Notes under the pieces: model-generated
The model's input: only the letters and a program-made list of their open reading frames with translations
What the model was told of the DNA's origin: nothing
Databases searched by the model: none
DNA from: VRUE01 sp963703335
Lineage (GTDB): Bacteria; Actinomycetota; Thermoleophilia; Solirubrobacterales; 70-9
Direction: 5' to 3'
Assembly: GCA_963703335.1 (NCBI GenBank)
Contig: OY969812.1
Span: 2,542,001-2,606,000, forward strand
DNA: 64,000 bases
In this document: positions 57,634 through 64,000 of the stretch, piece by piece
Layout: each line of letters starts with the position of its first letter
Numbering within the stretch: position 1 is the stretch's first letter
Program-made: the position numbers and the translations under genes

Positions 57634-59790
57634 GTGACCCCCTCCTTCGGCTCCTACATCGGCGGCTGCCTCGCCGTCATCGGCATCGTCAGCGCGCTCG
57701 GTCTCGGCGCCTACTGGCTGCGACGCTGGATCGTGCCGGAATTCTCCGGCGCCCTGGCCCGGCTCGCCGACGCCACGATCGCGGTTGGCTTGCTCGTCCT
57801 CACCTTGGAGTTGCTGGGGACGCTGAGCCTCCTCTATACCGGCTGGATCGTGGTCCTCAGCATCGCCGTCGGCCTGCTCGCCGCCTGGCTCGGCTGGTCG
57901 AAAGCGCCGCCCGAGAGCCGCGAGATCGCCGCCCCGCAGGTGCAGAACATCGCCCTCTTGATCGCGCTCGGCGTCGCCTCTTTCACCGTTGCCGAGTGGA
58001 CCTTTCCCTCGCAGCTCAGCCTCGACCAGGGCATGTTCGGCGGCGACACGACCTGGTACCACATGCCCTTCGCGGCGCGGTTCGCGCAGGAACACTCGAT
58101 TGTCCACCTGCACTTCACCGACCCGCTACGGCTCGCCGCCTGGTTCTACCCGCAGAGCTCCGAGCTGGTCCACGGCAGCGCCATCGTCCTCTTCAAGACC
58201 GACTGGCTCTCGCCGCTGATCAACCTCTTCTGGCTGGCGATCGCCCTGCTTGCCGCCTTCTGCGTCGGTCGTCCCTACAAGGTCGGGCCGGCGACGCTGG
58301 TTGCGGGGGCGATCGTGCTCGACGCGGGGGTGATGATTGAGACGCAGCCCGGTGAGGGACGCAACGACATCATGGGCCTCGCCTTCCTGCTCGCCTTCGC
58401 GGCCTTCCTGATCAACGCCCACCAGCGACGCGCGCCGGAGGAGGGCGCGGTGCAGGACGCGCCGGAGCAGGGTGCGCCACTGCTCGACAAGGGTCCGCTG
58501 GTCGTCGCCGGGATCGCCGCCGGCCTCGCCGCCTCGGTCAAGTTCACCTTCCTGGTCCCGGTGGTGGCGATCGGGTTGGGCGTGATCGTCTTCAGCGGCC
58601 GGGGCCGCCGGCTCACGACGGCGTGGGTGCTCGGTCTCTCGACCTTCGTGGTCGGCGCTTACTGGTACGTGCGGGCGATGGTCAAGACGGGTGGAAATCC
58701 GATCCCGACAGCGGGCTTCGGGCCCTTGCATCTGCCCCAACCCGACCAGATGCCGCTCGACCCGCGACCGCGCTTCGCCGTCGCCCACTACCTCACCGAG
58801 CCGACGATCTACCGCAAGTGGTTCTTCCCACAGCTCGATAACGCCTTTGGGCCGTTCTGGCCGCTGATCCTGATCATCGCCGTAGCGGCCGCCGTCTACA
58901 TTGCCTGGCGCTCGCGCAACGTCATCCTCAGGGTGGTCGCCGCGGCGGCGCTGGCAACCGCGTTCGTCTATGTCTTCACGCCGCTCACCGCGGCCGGGCA
59001 GGAGGGCTCGCCGACCGGCTTCTTCACCAACACCCGCTACCTGGTCCCGGGCTTGGTGCTGGCGATGGTGCTGGTGCCGATCGCGCGGCCGCTGCGCGCG
59101 CCCGACCGGCGCGCCTGGCAGACACTGCTCTTCCTCACCGGCCTCTACGCGATCACGGTGTTGATGACGCCGCGCTGGTATCCGGGCTTCATCGTCGGCA
59201 CCGTCTTCCTCACCCTGGCCCTGGTCTGGGCGCCGGCGGGCCTGGGCATGGCGCGCTCGCGGCGCCTGATGAGCCGCGCGGCTGTCGCCGGCGCCGGCGC
59301 CGCGGTGCTGCTGCTCGCAGTCGTGCTCGGCCGCGCCCAGGAGGTCCAGTACTACAAGCACCACTACACCCGCACGACGCTCTTCCTCCAGGACGGGGGT
59401 CCCCGCGACGCCTTTGAATTCGCCCACAACCAGCACGACAAGCGGATCGGGATCGCCGGCTCGGGCGAGATCTTCTTCGGCCAGTACGGCTTCTACGGCA
59501 AGAACCTCGACAACGACGTCCAGTACATCGGCGTGCCGGGACCGGACGGGACCTACCGCCTGCCCAGTACATGCCGCCAGTTCCGCCGCCAGATCAACGC
59601 CGGTGACTACGACTACCTGATCCTCAGCCAATACACCCAGGATGCGGCCGACTCGCTCTACTGGCACCCCCTCTACGCCTGGATCAAAAACGACCCGGCG
59701 CTGGAACAGCTGATCGAAGAGCCCGAAATCACGCCGGAGCCCGACTGGGTCTTCCGGGTCAAGGGCAGGCTCGACCCAGCCGCCTGCTAG
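57634..59790 (+). CDS. Large polytopic membrane protein, GT-C-like
   Basis: 718 residues with about a dozen hydrophobic segments. After the third segment comes MFGGDTTWYHMPFAARFAQ, resembling the D-x-YH-P loop of GT-C membrane glycosyltransferases, and a soluble C-terminal domain (about 560-718) with FGQYGFYGKNLDNDV and DYDYLILSQYTQDAADSLYW. It may transfer a lipid-linked sugar outside the membrane, but no family is certain. GTG nine bases after TAGCAT (57619-57624). Overlaps the SRPBCC gene tail to tail by four bases. Confidence 0.75.
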   Translation: MTPSFGSYIGGCLAVIGIVSALGLGAYWLRRWIVPEFSGALARLADATIAVGLLVLTLELLGTLSLLYTGWIVVLSIAVGLLAAWLGWSKAPPESREIAAPQVQNIALLIALGVASFTVAEWTFPSQLSLDQGMFGGDTTWYHMPFAARFAQEHSIVHLHFTDPLRLAAWFYPQSSELVHGSAIVLFKTDWLSPLINLFWLAIALLAAFCVGRPYKVGPATLVAGAIVLDAGVMIETQPGEGRNDIMGLAFLLAFAAFLINAHQRRAPEEGAVQDAPEQGAPLLDKGPLVVAGIAAGLAASVKFTFLVPVVAIGLGVIVFSGRGRRLTTAWVLGLSTFVVGAYWYVRAMVKTGGNPIPTAGFGPLHLPQPDQMPLDPRPRFAVAHYLTEPTIYRKWFFPQLDNAFGPFWPLILIIAVAAAVYIAWRSRNVILRVVAAAALATAFVYVFTPLTAAGQEGSPTGFFTNTRYLVPGLVLAMVLVPIARPLRAPDRRAWQTLLFLTGLYAITVLMTPRWYPGFIVGTVFLTLALVWAPAGLGMARSRRLMSRAAVAGAGAAVLLLAVVLGRAQEVQYYKHHYTRTTLFLQDGGPRDAFEFAHNQHDKRIGIAGSGEIFFGQYGFYGKNLDNDVQYIGVPGPDGTYRLPSTCRQFRRQINAGDYDYLILSQYTQDAADSLYWHPLYAWIKNDPALEQLIEEPEITPEPDWVFRVKGRLDPAAC

Positions 59791-60242
59791 ACCGAGTTGC
59801 TCTCCATGAAGCGCTTCAGCTTCTCGGGCATCGTGTCGACCAACTGGCCGCGCAGCACACCGACCAGCGGGCCGCGGATCAGCAGGCCCAGCGTCCTGCC
59901 CAGGTCGACCTCGAGCCAGTAGGTGGCGCGGGTTCGCCCATCGCCAAGGTCCTCGAGCTCCCAGCTGCCTTCGACCGACTTCAGGTCACCGTCCTCCTGA
60001 ACCCATGAGATCCGGCCGGGCTCCTCGTAGCTGAAGCGGATCTTCGAGCCGAGCCGGCGCACCTTGGCGTCGGTCTCCATCTGGACCAGTACCTGGTTGC
60101 CCTCGCCGTCGCGCTCGATGCAGTCGGCCAGCTTGATCTCCGGCTGCCAGCGGGGCGAGCCCTCGACGTCGGCGGCGACCCTGTAGACCTCGGCGATTGG
60201 CGCCTCGATATCTGTGCTGGCGGAGCCGTCGATCGTGCTCAT
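59787..60242 (-). CDS. SRPBCC (polyketide cyclase/dehydrase-like) lipid-binding protein
   Basis: 151 residues, START/SRPBCC fold. N-terminal TDIEAPIAEVYRVAADVEGSPRWQPE is the usual first strand and helix, and the C-terminal long helix ends DTMPEKLKRFMESNS. These proteins bind hydrophobic ligands; the ligand is unknown. ATG exactly six bases after TAAGCT on the minus strand. The alpha/beta hydrolase gene lies just upstream on the same strand. Confidence 0.88.
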   Translation of the reverse strand: MSTIDGSASTDIEAPIAEVYRVAADVEGSPRWQPEIKLADCIERDGEGNQVLVQMETDAKVRRLGSKIRFSYEEPGRISWVQEDGDLKSVEGSWELEDLGDGRTRATYWLEVDLGRTLGLLIRGPLVGVLRGQLVDTMPEKLKRFMESNSV

Positions 60243-60251
60243 GGGGTCAGC

Positions 60252-61055
60252 TTAGACCGGGGCGAGGGCGTGCTCGCGGATCAGCTCGGCCGAGCGCTGC
60301 GGCTGCTCCCACCAGAACATGTGGCCGACGCCCTCGAGGGTCTCGAGGCGGGCCTCGGGAATGAGTGCAGCGATCTGCTTACCATTGGGATAGCGGAGCA
60401 GGCGGTCGGCGTCGCCGTGGATCACGAGCGTCGGGAGATCGATCTGGTTGAGCCGCTGGTGTGTGTCGTGGGCGCCACAGGCTCGCATCTGCTGCAGCAC
60501 GACCGGCTGCGGCGCCGGCAGCGCCGAGCCCATCTCGGTGAAGGCGGCGAAGCGCGAGTCCTCGGCGCGGAAGGTGGGGGAGAGGTTGATCTCCCACATC
60601 GCGCGGAAGACCTGCTCGGCCTCGCCGGAGGCATAGGCGGTGCCGAGCATCTGCAGGTCCTCGGGCGCCATCAGCGTTCCCTCCGGCCCGCCGCAGTAGC
60701 TGGCGCCAATCGTCAGGGTGCGGATCCGCTCGGGATGGGCGAGCGCCAGCTCCTGGGCGATCATCCCGCCCATCGAGATGCCGGCGACGTGGACGGTCTC
60801 CAGTTCCAGCGCGTCGAGCAGGCCGGCCGTGTCGGCGGCGAGGTCGGCGATCGCGAAGGGCAGCTCGGCCTCGCCGGAAAGGCCCATTCCGCGGTTGTCG
60901 AAGACGATCGTGTCGAAGCTCTTCTCGATCTCGTCGAGGAAGGGCCGCCCCCAGGCGAGGTGCGTAGCGCTCATCCCCTGGATCAACAGCAGCGGCTCAC
61001 CCTCGCCGGCGCGCAGGTAGTGCAGCTCCGTCCCCGATGCATCGACACTTGGCAT
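60252..61055 (-). CDS. Alpha/beta hydrolase
   Basis: 267 residues from ATG 61055. Nucleophile Ser94 in AGISMGGMIAQ, acid Asp in VIHGDADRLL and base His in LEGVGHMFWWEQP form the triad; the oxyanion-hole strand is LLLIQGMSATH. It resembles 3-oxoadipate enol-lactonase or lipase-like hydrolases; substrate unknown. ATG seven bases after TAGGAT on the minus strand. Confidence 0.9.
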   Translation of the reverse strand: MPSVDASGTELHYLRAGEGEPLLLIQGMSATHLAWGRPFLDEIEKSFDTIVFDNRGMGLSGEAELPFAIADLAADTAGLLDALELETVHVAGISMGGMIAQELALAHPERIRTLTIGASYCGGPEGTLMAPEDLQMLGTAYASGEAEQVFRAMWEINLSPTFRAEDSRFAAFTEMGSALPAPQPVVLQQMRACGAHDTHQRLNQIDLPTLVIHGDADRLLRYPNGKQIAALIPEARLETLEGVGHMFWWEQPQRSAELIREHALAPV

Positions 61056-61106
61056 GCCGGCGATCCTACGCCAACCTTGCATGCCAGGGCCTAATCTTGC
61101 CCTTCT

Positions 61107-61179
61107 GCCCCAGTAGCTCAGAGGACAGAGCACCGGCCTTCTAAGCCGATGGTCGCTGGTTCGAATCCAGCCTGGGGCG
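61107..61179 (+). tRNA. tRNA-Arg (anticodon TCT)
   Basis: Acceptor GCCCCAG/CTGGGGC, D arm GCTC/GAGC, anticodon loop CTTCTAA (anticodon TCT) on a CCGGC/GCCGA stem with one terminal mismatch, T arm GCTGG-TTCGAAT-CCAGC, discriminator G. CCA not encoded. TAATCT at 61092-61097 is a likely -10 box. The next gene's stop codon begins at the very next base. Confidence 0.94.
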
Positions 61180-62085
61180 TTACTGCGGAGCGGACCTGGA
61201 GTCGCTCGCGCCGAAGAAACGCCTCAGCCGAGGCCACCTCGACTCCGCAGCGGTATCGCTCTCCGGAAGTGCGCGAACACGGAGGAATAGGGGACTCCCC
61301 ATGACTAGCGTGATGTCGTCGGACGCCGCGATGAAAGAGGCTTGGGCTACGCCTTCGCACGGCGCGCCGTGCAGGAGCTGTGGGAATTGTGGCTGGTTCA
61401 GTGTGTGGTTTTCCGAAAACACCCTGTACATTTCGGCCGCCGTTTTGATGTCGCGTAGCGGCTGGTCAAGCAGGTCGGTCAGGATCGCCGGCACTTCGAT
61501 CTCGTTGAGATCGGCTTCGGGATCGTCTTCGAGTGCGCGACGCGCCCTATCGAGCCATTGGAAAAGAAGCCCGCTGCCGGACCCCGAGCGGCTGCCCGGC
61601 GCATTCCTCAGCTCGTCGCTGGTGTATGGGGGGCGAACGTGCTCGGGGGAACCCGTCATCAGTAGGGCCGGAATCGAAAGATCTTTGGGGACGTGTTTTT
61701 CGTCAACCACGACCAGAGCCCGAACTGACTGCTGGGAGTCAGAGCTTCCGATGCCGAAGCGAAGACGTCGATGGAAGCGGAACCAACCCGCCTCACGAAT
61801 GCGATCCGCCGTCTCGAGGTTTGGAAGCCCATCGCCGCCCAGCTTCTTGACCACATCCTTCAAGCTGTTCATTTGAGATCGCGCAGTCGCATTCGGATCG
61901 GTGCGACCGCCGCGAACGGATGTTTGCGCGGACACCTGCCCGACCGAGGGAACCCCAACCGCCAGCCCGGCGCCTCCCTCGATGTCGAGGTGGGGGTCAA
62001 GCGAAGCCGTCTTTACGCCGAAATAGATGGCTAGGTTTGAGAGCTTGCGCTCAGAGAGGTAGATGAGGTCGCCGGGTGTTTCCAT
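61180..62085 (-). CDS. Protein of unknown function next to tRNA-Arg
   Basis: 301 residues from ATG 62085. The start METPGDLIYLSERKLSNLAIYFG resembles the opening strand-helix of families such as DUF6414/DUF7019, but I am not certain. The middle (DLSIPALLMTGSPEHVRPPY and the Ser/Gly-rich linker after it) and the C-terminal MGSPLFLRVRALPE segment carry no known catalytic motif. Base composition is less GC-rich than the neighbours. The TAA stop lies directly against the 3' end of the tRNA, suggesting arrival by recombination at the tRNA. Shares a 39-nt divergent promoter region with the next gene. Confidence 0.6.
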   Translation of the reverse strand: METPGDLIYLSERKLSNLAIYFGVKTASLDPHLDIEGGAGLAVGVPSVGQVSAQTSVRGGRTDPNATARSQMNSLKDVVKKLGGDGLPNLETADRIREAGWFRFHRRLRFGIGSSDSQQSVRALVVVDEKHVPKDLSIPALLMTGSPEHVRPPYTSDELRNAPGSRSGSGSGLLFQWLDRARRALEDDPEADLNEIEVPAILTDLLDQPLRDIKTAAEMYRVFSENHTLNQPQFPQLLHGAPCEGVAQASFIAASDDITLVMGSPLFLRVRALPESDTAAESRWPRLRRFFGASDSRSAPQ

Positions 62086-62124
62086 CTCTCGATTTCCCGT
62101 CCGCTTCACCGGCGTGATCTTATA

Positions 62125-62958
62125 GTGGCCATCACCGACCAAAAAGAGATAGAAGCCTTCGAGAGAGGGCGGATTGTCGGACAACGGGAAGGCTTTGCAC
62201 TGCAGGGCGTTCCTCCGACAGGCGACTGGTTGCCTGGTGTGGAATTTACGTTCCACGTCAGTTGGTTTGAATCATTCATTTCCTACGAGCGGTTTCTCAC
62301 GGAGTTTCTCCGCGAAATCCAGCATGCGCGCTGGACCGAGAGTCGGGAGGGTGTGGAGGGCCTGGTAGCGCTTCTGGGAAAGAAGATCCCCAAAGCGGAT
62401 GATCACGGAGCCATGCTCGCGGAACACGAGCAGCGGACCAGGTACGAGCGGGATGAGACGAGGCTGGCAGTTGACGCCGAGCTCGGGGAAGGGCGTGGGC
62501 GCGCTTGCATCGCGGAGGCGATACGGGCATCCCCGCAGGTGCCTGCTTCGGTTGTGGAGTTCCCCGATGTGGCCACTTTTATTGAGGGGGATCCCCGTCG
62601 ATCATCGCCCGGGAGCCAAGACGCCAAAGAAGGGGCTGGTATCGGGCTGGGGGGCGCCAACTGGAGATTGGAGGACGTTTTCAAGCGCTGGGAGACCACC
62701 TGGTGGGAGATTGCGTGGCACACCGACGACAGGCCCGGGTGGCCCGCGGGAGAGGAGGCGACTCACGAGGTGTTTGCCACCGAGTCTCTGGGTTCGGGTC
62801 GTATCTGGCTGTTTGGAAAGCTGCACACGCGCGAGGCGGTAGACCGGGCCTTGGATGACCTGCGCACCTATGCGATGGATGAGCGCAATTCGGTGGCTGC
62901 GGCCGCCACGGCTGTCGCCGCAGTAATGGGGGAAGAAGACGCACCAGCCGACCGCTAG
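62125..62958 (+). CDS. Protein of unknown function, divergent partner
   Basis: 277 residues from GTG 62125, a tentative start because the -10-like TATAGT (62121-62126) overlaps it. It opens with a charged helix (KEIEAFERGRIVGQREGFAL), has a conserved-looking aromatic region FTFHVSWFESFISYERFL and a Trp-rich stretch FKRWETTWWEIAWHTDDRPG, and ends in a helical tail. No family recognised. Codon use is looser than in neighbours. With 61180-62085 it forms a two-gene island between tRNA-Arg and the sterol desaturase gene. Confidence 0.6.
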   Translation: MAITDQKEIEAFERGRIVGQREGFALQGVPPTGDWLPGVEFTFHVSWFESFISYERFLTEFLREIQHARWTESREGVEGLVALLGKKIPKADDHGAMLAEHEQRTRYERDETRLAVDAELGEGRGRACIAEAIRASPQVPASVVEFPDVATFIEGDPRRSSPGSQDAKEGAGIGLGGANWRLEDVFKRWETTWWEIAWHTDDRPGWPAGEEATHEVFATESLGSGRIWLFGKLHTREAVDRALDDLRTYAMDERNSVAAAATAVAAVMGEEDAPADR

Positions 62959-62967
62959 ATTCTGCGC

Positions 62968-63816
62968 GTGGCCGAGGTGCTCTACTACGCGATCCCGGCG
63001 TTTGTGCTGTTGCTCGTGGTCGAGATGGTCTCGTTCAAGTACGCGCGCGACGAGGAGCTGGTCGGCTACGAGTCGCGGGATACGCGGACGAGCCTGACGA
63101 TGGGCGGCGGCAACGTCGTCATCAACGCGATCTGGAAGCTGGTCGTGGTGGTGGCATACGCCGGTCTCTACGAGCTGACCCCGCTGCGGATGCCGGCTGA
63201 CGAGTGGTGGACCTACCTGCTGCTCTTCTTCGCTGATGACCTCGCCTACTACTGGTTCCACCGCGTCCACCACGAGATGCGGGTCTTCTGGGCGAGCCAT
63301 GTTGTTCACCACTCCTCCCAGCACTACAACCTCTCGACCGCCCTGCGCCAGACCTGGACGCCGATGACGGCGCTGCCCTTCTGGGCACCTCTGGCACTGC
63401 TCGGCTTTGCCCCCTGGATGATCCTCACTCAACTGGCGATCTCGTTGATCTACCAGTTTTGGATTCACACCGAGCGGGTCACGAAGCTGCCGGCGCCGAT
63501 CGAGTTCTTCTTCAACACGCCCTCGCACCACCGCGTCCATCACGGAGCCAATGAGGTCTATCTCGACCGCAATTACGGCGGCATCCTGATCATCTGGGAC
63601 CGCATCTTCGGCACCTTCCAGGGCGAGACCGAGCAGCCGCGTTACGGACTGACCAAGAACATCCGCAGCTTCCGCCCGACCCGCGTCGCCTTCCACGAGT
63701 TCATCGATATGGCGCGGGACGTGCGAGCCGCGAAGAGCTGGCGCGACCGCTTTGGCTATGTCTTCCGCGGCCCGGGGTGGTCGCCGGACGGCAGCGGCGG
63801 CGGTACCCGTGGTTAG
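62968..63816 (+). CDS. Sterol desaturase / fatty acid hydroxylase family membrane protein
   Basis: 282 residues with four hydrophobic segments. The three His boxes for a di-iron centre are visible: HRVHHE, HVVHHSSQHYN and HHRVHHG. Such enzymes hydroxylate or desaturate lipids and carotenoids using oxygen. GTG exactly six bases after TAGATT (62956-62961). The substrate is unknown. Confidence 0.9.
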   Translation: MAEVLYYAIPAFVLLLVVEMVSFKYARDEELVGYESRDTRTSLTMGGGNVVINAIWKLVVVVAYAGLYELTPLRMPADEWWTYLLLFFADDLAYYWFHRVHHEMRVFWASHVVHHSSQHYNLSTALRQTWTPMTALPFWAPLALLGFAPWMILTQLAISLIYQFWIHTERVTKLPAPIEFFFNTPSHHRVHHGANEVYLDRNYGGILIIWDRIFGTFQGETEQPRYGLTKNIRSFRPTRVAFHEFIDMARDVRAAKSWRDRFGYVFRGPGWSPDGSGGGTRG

Positions 63817-63875
63817 GGCTGTACGGCTGGAGTCGGGTTGGTTTGGCGCCCTTGACCGTCGGGTACTTCCGGCGG

Positions 63876-64000
63876 CATGGAGCTATCAATACTGCTGATA
63901 ATCATCGGGATCGTTCTGGCGATCCTCGTCAACTACATCCTGGGCATCATCGTGATCCTGATTGGACTGGCGATGCTCCTGCTTCCCCGGATGAGGGGTG
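63876..64000 (+). CDS. Small membrane protein (3' truncated by window end)
   Basis: From ATG 63876 the frame stays open to the window end (41 codons): MELSILLIIIGIVLAILVNY, then LGIIVILIGLAMLLLP, two hydrophobic helices joined by a short turn. This looks like the small two-helix proteins common in actinobacteria. TTGACC at 63851-63856 may be a -35. Too little is visible to name it. Confidence 0.5.

Noticed and set aside
61107..62967. Integration att repeats bounding the tRNA-Arg gene pair
   Set aside because: No copy of the tRNA 3' end was found near 62960 or elsewhere in the pair, and no integrase is present.

Overview
The window is GC-rich, densely packed chromosomal DNA that looks like an actinobacterium of the Thermoleophilia/Solirubrobacterales type. 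This is inferred from gene content (a CBS-less GuaB3, a DUF3352 lipoprotein, a c-di-AMP riboswitch ahead of an M23 peptidase), from frequent GTG and TTG starts, and from many starts lying 6-10 nt after a TANNNT -10 box, as in leaderless actinobacterial genes. No phage, transposase, plasmid or CRISPR locus was seen.

Layout. 1-4.6 kb: sugar kinase end, guaB3, guaA, a membrane protein. 4.6-5.75 kb: secreted M23 peptidase with a c-di-AMP riboswitch. 5.86-18.2 kb: a plus-strand housekeeping run (rplM, rpsI with a very long acidic N-terminus, glmM, glmS, DUF3352 lipoprotein, acpS, nnr, a CBS protein, alr, a CCA-type nucleotidyltransferase, infA, a nucleotidyltransferase-like gene). 18.3-22.1 kb: minus-strand ABC-2 exporter with a glycoside hydrolase. 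22.1-25.1 kb: secreted protein, structured intergenic repeats, zinc-ribbon protein, glycosyltransferase.

25.1-36.6 kb is a respiratory region. An intact aa3-type set (ctaC, ctaD, ctaE) is interleaved with universal-stress-like proteins and followed by ctaA and a diheme cytochrome c. Next to it, sharing an operon with ctaB and two small membrane proteins, is a second subunit I/II pair that has lost nearly every metal ligand: five of six canonical subunit I histidines, plus both CuA cysteines and one CuA histidine of subunit II. Both reading frames are intact. This apparently non-catalytic oxidase-like complex is the most striking object in the window.

36.8-41.3 kb: PAP2 and LPG-synthase-like membrane proteins, trxB, a DUF4258/DUF2283 pair, greA, a UBP zinc finger. 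41.3-48.5 kb: alkyl sulfatase, then beta-oxidation-type genes (3-hydroxyacyl-CoA dehydrogenase, enoyl-CoA hydratase, acyl-CoA dehydrogenase, class IV aminotransferase, thiolase). 48.6-53.8 kb: peroxiredoxin, NUDIX, SDR, OsmC, cobalamin adenosyltransferase, DUF1015. 53.9-54.7 kb: tRNA-Pro abutted by a glutathione S-transferase remnant and a PIN toxin-antitoxin pair. 54.8-64 kb: SDR, MsrA, a large GT-C-like membrane protein, SRPBCC and hydrolase genes, tRNA-Arg abutted by two divergent genes of unknown function, a sterol desaturase.

Four families of intergenic hairpin repeats recur. Some keep the flanks and change the stem sequence while preserving pairing, and every convergent gene gap longer than about 50 nt holds one. 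They may be lineage-specific bidirectional terminators or mobile palindromes.
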